Source of the DNA: DASPKX01 sp035627835
GTDB lineage: Bacteria > Verrucomicrobiota > Verrucomicrobiia > Limisphaerales > SXQI01
DNA length: 19,909 nucleotides
NCBI GenBank assembly: GCA_035627835.1
Contig: DASPKX010000072.1
Span: forward strand, 1-19,909
Direction: 5' to 3'
Shown in pieces: positions 5,755-13,299 of this stretch. The notes beneath the pieces are model-generated. The model saw only the letters and a program-made list of their open reading frames with translations, was not told the DNA's origin and did not search any database. Position numbers and translations under genes: made by a program. How positions within the stretch are numbered: the first letter of the stretch is position 1; every line of letters starts with the position of its first letter.

Positions 5755-8007
5755 ATGACTACCACGCAAAGGCTCCATGCTCTTGTTTGTTGCTGTTTTG
5801 CTGCACTTTTCCTGCAGGGCTGCAATACCACTCCACTCCGAACATATCGGGACGCACCGACCCCTGATGCGCCTTCCGGAGTCGAGTCCAACCCCTATCT
5901 GCATCTCAACTATGCGTTCACTACCATCGAGTTCGATGATATGGGGGAACTTTGGTCGCGAGAGCAGCTCGCCAATACCGTCAATCTTCTCGAGCAAATA
6001 AAGACCTCAGGTTATGAAAGTGTGCTCGAAAAGGCGCGCATACTGAAAACGTCAAAAAATCCCGAGCCGCAACCCGTGATTCTTTTGGTTTTTGTTCACG
6101 GGTGGAACCATAATGCGTCCGAAGAGTCGGAAAACTTTTACAACTTTCATCGCTTCGTTAAAGAATACGGTGAGATTCTGCCAACATTGTACCCTAGCGA
6201 CCAAAGGCCTGCGCTCGTAGCGACTTATATTGGTTGGCGCGGCGCCCTTTACGATACGCGGCCACGTTACCCGAACTCCATCCCTCCTAATTTCGTATCA
6301 AACGCTCTACGCTTTTACAACCGAAAGAACGCCGCTGAACGAGTGGCAGGGCCTGCGGCGACCGAAACGATTTTGAGCCTTGCCGCAGCTGCTAAAACAG
6401 ATCTTTCGTCCACCGCTATAGCAGAATCCAGAGTTGTTATGATAGGGCATTCCCTAGGCGCCTTGGTGATGGAACGCGCTGTCTCTCAAGCTGTTCTGGG
6501 AGGGCTTCTGATTGATCGCGCTGAAGATCGACGCCGCCAACATGTAGCGGAAACTTGCCATACATCGCTGAACGATCTCAAACGCGAGCAGAGCCGATTG
6601 GCCGCTAAACTTGAGGAGTTGAACCGAACAGCGTCCCTCGTCCCGGAGGGTGCCCCCACAAACTGGCTCGAACTGGAGCTTGAATCCTGCACCAACTCGC
6701 ATTCGATGGTCGCCGCTGAGATCAAAGCGGCGCAGAGCCTCCTGTCGTCCCTGGACGAGATCACTGCCAAGGAGCGAGGCCGATTAGGAACCAATTTCCA
6801 GATCGCGTTTAATGCCGTCACCAATCTGAATGCCAAGGCTAAAACGAACATCTGGACAGAAGACTCTCAACTCCTGAGAACCTGGCGCGCGAGTTACCGG
6901 ATCGCAGGATTCAAAGGGGAGCTGGAACCAGAAGAAGAATCAGCGGGAGCTTCAACTAAAGCAGTCCAACGTTCCCTGCTGGAGCGTCAGGGGAGTTTGC
7001 CACCGCAGGCACGCACTGAGTTTACGACTGCGACGAATGCTTTAGCTCAACTTGAAGCCAGCACAGCACGTGCCTTCGAGCTACTGAAGCAGATCAACCA
7101 AGCCCAGGCCGAGCCGAGCAGGAAACTGGCTCAATTGAGAAAGGAGACCAATCTCGATTCGTGTATTGCGGAAAAAGAAGCAGCGTGGCGAACGCATACG
7201 AACATCCTGGCCCAACGCGGTGAATTGCAAAAGTTGCAATCGAGAATTGACGGAACCAACGCGGTGCTTTCCGGCATCGCGCCGATTAACACAGCTCGGG
7301 CGGCAGACCTGATCATTCTCGCAAACCCCGCCTCGGAAGCGGTCACAGCCCGAAAGATGATATCCTCGTTTGAAAGCAACAAATACCTTACGAATGTTAC
7401 TCAAGCCCGCCCCGTAGTTATCTCCGTTTCATCCGACGCCGATAGGGTTACGAAAGACATTTTTAACAGGGCAATGCAATTGCATTCCTTGAACAAGAAT
7501 TTCCGTGACACCCCCCAGCGCACGGAATCAACACGCGCGGCCCCACACGTCCCGCGGCTCCGCAGCCACCGAATCGAACAGCTCACGAACCGCACGGCGC
7601 ATGTGGAGTACTACTCACAAACGGCCTTGGCACATATGCTAAAGGCTAACCTAACTCCCCCGGGCACGAATGAATTCAAACGTTTCGAGTTTCTTTCCAC
7701 AACAGACGATTACACGAGCGCGAGCACCAACGGGTTCGCTATTAATAGCTTTCGTCTCGATCGCACGGGTGAAAACCGTTCAGGCTATTGGGTGGTTCAA
7801 GCCCCGCCGGAGTTAATCCGTGGGCATAATGATATCTTCTCACCGAAATTTTTTGGCCTGGTCAGCGGCTTATTCAAGGCCAGTGGAGTCCTTGAGCCAC
7901 GGCCAACTCCGACCACTGCGTCAAGCGCACCGGCAGGGCCGCCCAACCCTGCCGCGACCACCCCCGCAACTGTCTCACTGGAAAACAAATATGCCCCAAG
8001 TCTGTAA
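5755..8007 (+). CDS. Lipoprotein with alpha/beta-hydrolase domain split by a coiled-coil insert
   Basis: 750 residues. A lipoprotein signal ends in LQGC with the lipid-modified Cys23, so it should be anchored on an envelope membrane. The hydrolase fold starts with VFVHGWNHNA (about 113, oxyanion region) and IGWRGALYD, then the nucleophile elbow GHSLG with Ser233. The fold resumes only near 515 with DLIILANPAS, then SVSSDAD (Asp561 or Asp563 as candidate acid) and RGHNDIFSP with His691, so a complete Ser-Asp-His triad can be proposed. Residues about 255-505, between elbow and next core strand, are charged, Gln/Glu/Lys/Ala-rich heptad-like helices, probably two coiled-coil segments. The front part resembles DUF900-type hydrolases. 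The tail (about 715-750) is Pro/Ala/Thr-rich and disordered. Substrate unknown (lipid, ester or peptide). The downstream hydrolase overlaps by 17 nt. Confidence 0.8.
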   Translation: MTTTQRLHALVCCCFAALFLQGCNTTPLRTYRDAPTPDAPSGVESNPYLHLNYAFTTIEFDDMGELWSREQLANTVNLLEQIKTSGYESVLEKARILKTSKNPEPQPVILLVFVHGWNHNASEESENFYNFHRFVKEYGEILPTLYPSDQRPALVATYIGWRGALYDTRPRYPNSIPPNFVSNALRFYNRKNAAERVAGPAATETILSLAAAAKTDLSSTAIAESRVVMIGHSLGALVMERAVSQAVLGGLLIDRAEDRRRQHVAETCHTSLNDLKREQSRLAAKLEELNRTASLVPEGAPTNWLELELESCTNSHSMVAAEIKAAQSLLSSLDEITAKERGRLGTNFQIAFNAVTNLNAKAKTNIWTEDSQLLRTWRASYRIAGFKGELEPEEESAGASTKAVQRSLLERQGSLPPQARTEFTTATNALAQLEASTARAFELLKQINQAQAEPSRKLAQLRKETNLDSCIAEKEAAWRTHTNILAQRGELQKLQSRIDGTNAVLSGIAPINTARAADLIILANPASEAVTARKMISSFESNKYLTNVTQARPVVISVSSDADRVTKDIFNRAMQLHSLNKNFRDTPQRTESTRAAPHVPRLRSHRIEQLTNRTAHVEYYSQTALAHMLKANLTPPGTNEFKRFEFLSTTDDYTSASTNGFAINSFRLDRTGENRSGYWVVQAPPELIRGHNDIFSPKFFGLVSGLFKASGVLEPRPTPTTASSAPAGPPNPAATTPATVSLENKYAPSL

Positions 8008-8875
8008 AGCGTTCTTTGTTCTGCTTGTGTTAAGTGGAGCGCTGCCATTTACGTCCTTCGCCAACGGTGGTCATTGCCCTCCATCCCCCTGGGTATGTTC
8101 GAGCTATCGATACAAGACCTTTAAGTTTCAACAGAAAGATGTGATCCTGTTCGGGTCAACTGAGCGACCACCTGTGCTGCTCCTTCATGAGCTTCCTGGG
8201 CTGACACCAGAATGCGTCAGCCTCGCACAGCGGATTGCAGATGAAGGGTATGCTGTTTACGTGCCTCTCCTTTTTGGAAGAGTAGGCGAGCGGGCATTTC
8301 CGGAGAACCTCGTTAAAAGCGCCCTGGGAGGTTGGAAGCCATTTGCAGCCGACCATACACCGCGCCCCGCTAGAACTCTTCGGGCTCTCACTTCGTACCT
8401 CGCACGCGCGCATCGTGGCCAATCTATCGGAGTGATCGGGATGTGTTATTCCGGAACGTTGCCCCTGGCTTTGCTGACTGAGCCAGCAGTGAACACCCTT
8501 ATCCTTTGTCAACCTGCTCGGCCGGGGTTTGCCTGGACGAACAGAAGAAAATCCGCGATTGGTTTATCAAACCAAGACATTGAGGAGGCCAGAAAGAGCG
8601 TATCTGAAAGACGCATCTCAATTCTAGGATTCAGATTCGCTCAGGACAAACTCTCCCCCAGCGCACGGTTCAAGGCCATCGAGGAGCTATTTGGTCGGGA
8701 CACGTTCCACGATCATTCGATTTCCGTGGAGGAGTGCCGCATGTGGAACATTCGCGCTGACGCCCATTCGGTTCTTACCGCGCATTTTACACCGATCGTC
8801 GGCCACCCCACCGAACAGAGATTTCGGATGATGATCAACCTCTTTAACGAGAGGCTTTCGTCCCGGGCCGAGTAG
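7991..8875 (+). CDS. Secreted dienelactone-hydrolase-family protein
   Basis: 294 residues from the ATG at 7991. A longer in-frame reading exists upstream, but 7991 gives a clear signal peptide (CKAFFVLLVLSGALPFTSFA) and would otherwise leave it internal. It is an alpha/beta hydrolase of the dienelactone hydrolase family: LLLHELPG (64-70) has the family's active-site Glu67, GMCYSG (150-155) supplies Cys152 as nucleophile, FAQDK gives Asp219, and HSVLTAHF gives His259 as the likely base. The export signal is unusual for this family, whose classical members are cytoplasmic. It begins inside the last codons of the lipoprotein-hydrolase gene (17-nt overlap, different frame), so the two are probably translated together. 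Substrate unknown; a general carboxylesterase or lactonase is likely. It ends 11 bases from the convergent DUF5069 gene. Confidence 0.83.
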   Translation: MPQVCKAFFVLLVLSGALPFTSFANGGHCPPSPWVCSSYRYKTFKFQQKDVILFGSTERPPVLLLHELPGLTPECVSLAQRIADEGYAVYVPLLFGRVGERAFPENLVKSALGGWKPFAADHTPRPARTLRALTSYLARAHRGQSIGVIGMCYSGTLPLALLTEPAVNTLILCQPARPGFAWTNRRKSAIGLSNQDIEEARKSVSERRISILGFRFAQDKLSPSARFKAIEELFGRDTFHDHSISVEECRMWNIRADAHSVLTAHFTPIVGHPTEQRFRMMINLFNERLSSRAE

Positions 8876-8886
8876 GCTCCGATCCT

Positions 8887-9327
8887 TTAGGGTCTCCCGC
8901 CGTAGCTGGCAAAATCATCGATGTCCAGAAGGTCGAACCATGTATAGACATCTTCTCGGCCCGGAGCGGCGTCGGCATGAAGTTTGGTGAAGAAAGCCCT
9001 GCTCTCATGATCGCCGGGGGCGCGGCGTTCCTGCCAACACGACCATGCCTCAATTTCAGCTTCGCTCCGCTTCGTCGCATGAGCTTGAATCCAGGTGAGA
9101 ACCTCGGAGTCGCTTTTATTCAACTCCTTACGCAGGGCTTCCGGATCAATGCCGGCGAATTCGAGGAAGCGTTGGTCCAGCGGGCAAGCGTATTTGTAGT
9201 CGCCTTGCTTGCCGATAAGTGTGGCACGCCCTTTATCGAGCATCCGAGGCAGAATCACATAGCCGCCAAGGCGCACACGCGCGCTGCGGGGTGGATGTTG
9301 AGTGAGGTCGGGCGCGCTCCAATTCAT
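8887..9327 (-). CDS. DUF5069 domain-containing protein
   Basis: 146 residues, a small soluble protein that is essentially all one domain. It carries the family's characteristic order: DLT near the N-terminus (DLTQHPPRSARVRLGGY), ILPRMLDKGRAT, YACPLDQRFLEFAGID, an acidic helical middle and the C-terminal TWFDLLDIDD. I recognise this as DUF5069, widespread in Verrucomicrobiota and Planctomycetota, with no established function known to me. There is no signal peptide or membrane segment. The ATG at 9327 has no Shine-Dalgarno and sits six bases after a -10-like TAAACT. It lies downstream of dgt on the same strand with a 208-base gap, so it is probably transcribed separately. Confidence 0.85.
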   Translation of the reverse strand: MNWSAPDLTQHPPRSARVRLGGYVILPRMLDKGRATLIGKQGDYKYACPLDQRFLEFAGIDPEALRKELNKSDSEVLTWIQAHATKRSEAEIEAWSCWQERRAPGDHESRAFFTKLHADAAPGREDVYTWFDLLDIDDFASYGGRP

Positions 9328-9333
9328 GCGAGG

Positions 9334-9361
9334 AGTTTACGGAGCGGCGGGGAAGGGTCAA
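9334..9361 (-). promoter_or_regulatory. Candidate leaderless promoter of the DUF5069 gene
   Basis: Minus strand TTGACC (9361-9356), 16-base spacer, TAAACT (9339-9334, 4/6), then six bases to the ATG at 9327. A start seven bases past the -10 would put the first transcribed base at the initiation codon. Confidence 0.4.
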
Positions 9362-9535
9362 TGCGGAGAAAAAAGTGGTGGCGCGCTGGCTCCACTGATC
9401 GCTAAAGGCAATTCCCCTCCTTGGTTTTTCGCAGAACCAAGCGCGTCCACCAACTTCAGCGTTCAATGATAATCAGTTTGGGCCTCGCGGGAATCAGGGA
9501 TAAGCAGACTTGCACCTCAGGGAAAGCCGTAAGGC

Positions 9536-10672
9536 CTAATTTGCTCCAAACAGCCGCGCATGCTCCTGAACCACGTAGCGGTCGGTCATTCCGGCGATAT
9601 GGTCGCAAACCGCCCGGTGGCGATCAGCGCCCGGGCTGAGATCCAGCCCTGCAGCGGACGGATCCTCAAGATAGCGCGTGAACAATTGCTCCAGCATCTG
9701 CACTGCACGCAGGTTAGGCCCGTGCACTGCGGGGTTGTAATAGAGGTTCGCGTACAGATAGCGCCGCAGCTCAGAGTTCAGCTCTTTCCAATGATCGTCA
9801 TACTGCACGATCTTCGTGCGGCACTGGCGCACCTCGTCGCTGTGCTTGAACTGAGCTTCCGCTAAACGGCTCTCGACGGAAGCAATTAGGTAGTTCAACT
9901 CCTCGTCGATTATGGTGCGGATCGTAAAGTATCGGCGACATTCGTCAGGCAACTCACCATGCCGTTCTTCAACCACTTTCGCAGCGTGGTTCCACACACG
10001 GACCTCGCTGCGCAGCTTCCTCTCATCCAGCAATCCGGTGTCCAGGCCGTCATCCAGGTCATGGCTGTAATAGGTGATCTCGTCAGCTATGTTCGCCACT
10101 TGTGCTTCCAACGACGGCTGATGCGCCTCGAACGCTGGCGCATTCTCGCCGCCCACGAATTTGGAATGCTTGGAAAGCCCCTCCCGCACTTCCCAACTGA
10201 GATTCAAACCTCGAAAGTTGGGATACTTCTGCTCCAATTCCTGCACGATCCGGAGGGAGTGTTGGTTGTGTTCAAAACCTCCATGGCCCTTCATTAAACG
10301 GTCCAGAGCCTCCTCGCCATTGTGGCCAAAAGGTGAGTGCCCGAGGTCATGCGCGAGGGCTATCGCCTCTGCCAAGTCCTCGTTAAGTCGAAGGGGCCGC
10401 GCAATGTTGCGGCTTATGGCCGCAACCTCCATGGTGTGGGTAAGCCGGGTGCGAAGATGATCGCCTGTCCCGTTGAGGAATACCTGCGTCTTGTATTCGA
10501 GCCGGCGGAAAGCTCGGGAATGAATCACCCGATCACGGTCGCGCTGATAATGGGTGCGCCAAAGGGGCGGGTCTTCAGGATGCTCCCGGCCCCGCGTTTC
10601 GGAGCTGAGCTGCGCGTAGGGCGCGAGAAATTGCCGCTCCCACCGCTCGAGTTCCTGACGATTCCGCGGCAT
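9536..10672 (-). CDS. dgt: Deoxyguanosinetriphosphate triphosphohydrolase-like HD protein
   Basis: 378 residues. HD-superfamily metal-dependent phosphohydrolase that cleaves dNTPs to deoxynucleoside and triphosphate, thought to balance dNTP pools in the cytoplasm. The N-terminal YQRDRDRVIHSRAFRRLEYKTQV is the family's signature region. Metal ligands are visible as His79 (RLTHTMEV), His108-Asp109 in ALAHDLGHSPFGH, and Asp197 in IADEITYYSHDLDDG. Length and motifs fit the dGTPase-like type 2 group, which is often not specific for dGTP, so the exact substrate is uncertain. The start follows the ispH stop after nine bases, with AAGG about ten bases before the ATG, so it is almost certainly the second gene of an ispH-dgt operon. 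The 208-base gap downstream has no T-rich terminator I could identify. Confidence 0.9.
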   Translation of the reverse strand: MPRNRQELERWERQFLAPYAQLSSETRGREHPEDPPLWRTHYQRDRDRVIHSRAFRRLEYKTQVFLNGTGDHLRTRLTHTMEVAAISRNIARPLRLNEDLAEAIALAHDLGHSPFGHNGEEALDRLMKGHGGFEHNQHSLRIVQELEQKYPNFRGLNLSWEVREGLSKHSKFVGGENAPAFEAHQPSLEAQVANIADEITYYSHDLDDGLDTGLLDERKLRSEVRVWNHAAKVVEERHGELPDECRRYFTIRTIIDEELNYLIASVESRLAEAQFKHSDEVRQCRTKIVQYDDHWKELNSELRRYLYANLYYNPAVHGPNLRAVQMLEQLFTRYLEDPSAAGLDLSPGADRHRAVCDHIAGMTDRYVVQEHARLFGAN

Positions 10673-10681
10673 GCCGCAGCC

Positions 10682-11929
10682 TTAATTATCCAGAAGCTCC
10701 TGAACAGAAATCCCGCGCAGCTCGAACAAGCGGCGAATCGTGTCTTCGATGAGATTATTTGGGCAACTGGCGCCGGCAGTGATGCCAACAGTTAGTTTGC
10801 CGCCAGGAAGCCAATTCTTGGTTTCGACTTCATGCTGCTCGTGGAGATTATAGTGCTGGATCACTTCACCCGAAAGCATCTTGGCCGCATTCTTAATGAA
10901 GTATGTCGGCAGCTTGGCCTCACCCATTTCAGCCAGGTGCGAGGTGTTTGAGGAGTTGTAGCCGCCAACGACCAATAGCAAATCGAGCGGCTCTGCCAAC
11001 AGTTTTCCCAGGGCGTCCTGCCGATCTTGTGTGGCTCCACAAATGGTGTCGAAGTAGCGGAAGTGCTTTTGAATTTCTGGATCGCCGTAGCGCTGAATCA
11101 TCGCTGCGCGAAGGCGGCGTTGCACCTCTTCGGTTTCTCCACGGAGCATTGTTGTTTGGTTGGCCACGCCGACCGCTTGCAAGTGAATGTCTGGGTCGAA
11201 ACCTTTGGAGTAAGCCCCGTCAAACTTCTTCAGGAACTCCTCTTTGTTCCCGCCATGGACGATGTAATTGCAGACGTAATCCGTCTCATCGAGGTTGTAC
11301 ACCACCAGGTAGTGGCCATTGGTCGCAGTCGCCTGGGAGCTGGTCGCTTTAGTTTCCTCATGCCACGCTTTGCCGTGAATGATGCTGGTGACCGCGTCGT
11401 TTGCGTATTGCTTCACGCGCTTCCACACCGTCATCACGTCACCGCAGGTGGTGTCCACGAAAACGCAGCCTTTCGCCTCCAAATTTTTTCGGGTCTCAAC
11501 TTCAGTCCCAAATGCCGGAATGATGACGATATCCCCTTCTCCCAAATCGGCTATGTCCGCATTTTTCTCTTTGCCCGAAAGGGATTTGATTCCCATGGCT
11601 CGAATCTGATCATTCACCTCTGGGTTATGGATAATCTCGCCGAGGATGTAGATTTCCTGGTTGGGAAAAGCGCGCCGGGCAGCGTAGGCCAAATCAATCG
11701 CGCGGGTCACCCCATAGCAGAACCCGAATTCCTTCGCCAACTTGACGGTCAAGAGGCCATCCTTGCTGGAAAACACCCCGCCACGCTCGCGGATGCGATC
11801 CACCAGCTCGCTCTTATAATGCGAAAGCACCTGCGCCCGAACCGCCTCCATAATATCGGGGCGGCGCAAGTTGATCTTGCGCTTTGGTTCGGGTTGCATT
11901 GGGGGACTCGACGGAGCCTCAACTGACAT
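10682..11929 (-). CDS. ispH: 4-hydroxy-3-methylbut-2-enyl diphosphate reductase (long form)
   Basis: Last enzyme of the MEP isoprenoid pathway; a [4Fe-4S] protein reducing HMBPP to IPP and DMAPP. 415 residues from the ATG at 11929, against about 310-320 for the E. coli enzyme. The extra length lies in the N-terminal 60 residues and in the middle, as in the cyanobacterial/plant type. Cluster ligands by motif: Cys71 (GFCYGVTRAI), Cys162 (DTTCGDV), Cys297 (DTICGATQDRQ). Also present are GEIIHNPEVN, HGKAWHEETKAT, SSNTSHL and ITAGASCPNN. The frame stays open to 12190, but those extra 87 residues are not IspH-like and overlap the divergent moxR start. The chosen ATG has no Shine-Dalgarno (a run of Cs precedes it) but has promoter-like hexamers close upstream. 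First gene of an ispH-dgt pair. Confidence 0.93.
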   Translation of the reverse strand: MSVEAPSSPPMQPEPKRKINLRRPDIMEAVRAQVLSHYKSELVDRIRERGGVFSSKDGLLTVKLAKEFGFCYGVTRAIDLAYAARRAFPNQEIYILGEIIHNPEVNDQIRAMGIKSLSGKEKNADIADLGEGDIVIIPAFGTEVETRKNLEAKGCVFVDTTCGDVMTVWKRVKQYANDAVTSIIHGKAWHEETKATSSQATATNGHYLVVYNLDETDYVCNYIVHGGNKEEFLKKFDGAYSKGFDPDIHLQAVGVANQTTMLRGETEEVQRRLRAAMIQRYGDPEIQKHFRYFDTICGATQDRQDALGKLLAEPLDLLLVVGGYNSSNTSHLAEMGEAKLPTYFIKNAAKMLSGEVIQHYNLHEQHEVETKNWLPGGKLTVGITAGASCPNNLIEDTIRRLFELRGISVQELLDN

Positions 11930-11938
11930 AGGGGGGAC

Positions 11939-11966
11939 AATGTAGCGCCCTTCCCCCTTGCGTCTA
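11939..11966 (-). promoter_or_regulatory. Candidate near-leaderless ispH promoter
   Basis: Minus strand TAGACG (11966-11961, 4/6), 16-base spacer, TACATT (11944-11939, 4/6), then nine bases to the ATG at 11929. It supports that start over the longer open frame. The rest of the 245-base gap to moxR (11930-12174) shows no RNA gene or convincing plus-strand promoter; a weak TTGATC is at 12102-12107. Confidence 0.33.
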
Positions 11967-12174
11967 GCACTTTGGGAATGCGAAAAACCGCTGCAGAGGC
12001 CATTTGGAGCGCAACAAGATGACGTGGACACGACATGGGACTCGCTAAATTCCAGTAAGCGAAGCCGAAGGACAGAACCTGGCGCGGCATAGCAGCGAGC
12101 GTTGATCTCACTGTATCCCAAAACCTTAACTGTGCCACGCGTGACGACCCAGCGCCGCCTATGTCCATGTTCAC

Positions 12175-13299
12175 ATGCCAAGATCCTCATGCATTGCTTG
12201 TAAGGAGTTGATCGACTTTCCGGACGAGTTGAGCGGGAAAGAAGTCGATTGCCCGGTCTGCGGCAAACCGACCTTGCTTCCGCAATCCCGCGCCACGCCC
12301 ACGATCAAGATCCCGGTTTTTAATCCGGGGCGCTCCTGGGCTCGTGAATCTACCCCCACGCTCGTCACCGAAGTTGCCAGCAAGCTGATCGACAACGTGG
12401 AACGGGTAGTGGTTGGGAAACGTCAGCAAGTGCAACTGGCCACCGTCTGCCTTTTCTCCGAGGGCCACCTGCTCCTTGAGGATGTTCCCGGCGTCGCTAA
12501 AACCATGTTGGCGCGCGCAATGGCGCAGAGCATCGATTGCACGTTCAAGCGGATCCAGTGCACACCGGACCTGCTTCCAAACGACGTGACTGGCGCCTCC
12601 ATTTTCAACCCAAAGACAACTGATTTTGAGTTCCGCGCGGGGCCTGTGTTTGCCCACCTCGTCTTGGCAGACGAAATCAACCGCGCCACCCCTCGCACAC
12701 AATCTGCCCTTCTCGAAGCTATGTCCGAGAAGCATGTGACCGTCGATGGCACACTGCACCCCCTACCCTCTCCTTTCTTCCTCATTGCCACTCAAAATCC
12801 TATCGATCACGAAGGAACCTTTCCGCTGCCCGAAGCACAACTCGATCGCTTCCTGATGCGCATCTCTCTCGGCTACCCTGAGTTCGCTCAGGAACTCCGG
12901 ATGCTGCAAAACATTCAGGCCGCGCACCCAATTGATAATTTGCGGCCTGTTGTCTCCGCAACGGAGACTCTTGAAGCTATTGCCGGCGTCCGCAGCATTC
13001 GCGTCGATCCAAGGGTTCAGGAATATCTTCTGCGGATCATCCAGGCCACCCGTGAACACGAGTCCATTCGCCTGGGCGCAAGCCCCCGCGCCGCGCTCGC
13101 GCTGTTCCGCGCTGCTCAGGCTTACGCGGGGATTCAAGGCTACACCTTTGTTCTGCCGGATGATGTGAAGGAACTCGCCCCGCACATTCTCAATCACCGC
13201 CTGCTGCTCAAACCAGAGGCCCGCATTCGCAAGGTGGCCCTGCACACGGTCATCAACGAAATTCTGGAGCAGACACCCGTTCCAACGCTGGACCGATGA
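12175..13299 (+). CDS. MoxR-family AAA+ ATPase with N-terminal zinc ribbon
   Basis: 374 residues. Residues 6-29 form a CxxC...CxxC zinc ribbon (Cys6, Cys9, Cys26, Cys29), followed by a Pro/Thr-rich linker to about 60. The MoxR core follows: Walker A variant EDVPGVAKT (102-110), LLPNDVTGASIFNP, Walker B HLVLADEIN (161-169), sensor 1 IATQNPI (204-210), LPEAQLDRF (218-226) and a C-terminal lid with SPRAALALFRAAQAYA. MoxR ATPases act as chaperones for assembling or activating partner complexes. Ordinary members are about 320-330 residues, so the ribbon is an addition. The ATG at 12175 lacks a Shine-Dalgarno, but the ribbon in the same frame supports it; the next in-frame ATG would cut into the ATPase core. 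Its stop overlaps the DUF58 start as ATGA. Confidence 0.92.
   Translation: MPRSSCIACKELIDFPDELSGKEVDCPVCGKPTLLPQSRATPTIKIPVFNPGRSWARESTPTLVTEVASKLIDNVERVVVGKRQQVQLATVCLFSEGHLLLEDVPGVAKTMLARAMAQSIDCTFKRIQCTPDLLPNDVTGASIFNPKTTDFEFRAGPVFAHLVLADEINRATPRTQSALLEAMSEKHVTVDGTLHPLPSPFFLIATQNPIDHEGTFPLPEAQLDRFLMRISLGYPEFAQELRMLQNIQAAHPIDNLRPVVSATETLEAIAGVRSIRVDPRVQEYLLRIIQATREHESIRLGASPRAALALFRAAQAYAGIQGYTFVLPDDVKELAPHILNHRLLLKPEARIRKVALHTVINEILEQTPVPTLDR

Noticed and set aside
7820..7990. Upstream extension of the dienelactone-hydrolase gene
   Set aside because: It overlaps conserved C-terminal coding sequence of the lipoprotein (including His691) and would bury a good signal peptide.
9420..9441. CTTGGTT/AACCAAG hairpin between DUF5069 and dgt
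   Set aside because: A seven-base stem with an eight-base loop and no T-run on the minus strand; too weak to call a dgt terminator.
11930..12190. In-frame N-terminal extension of ispH to 12190
   Set aside because: The added 87 residues have no IspH similarity, are Cys/Arg/Ser-rich, and overlap the divergent moxR start; the ATG at 11929 with promoter-like hexamers upstream fits better.
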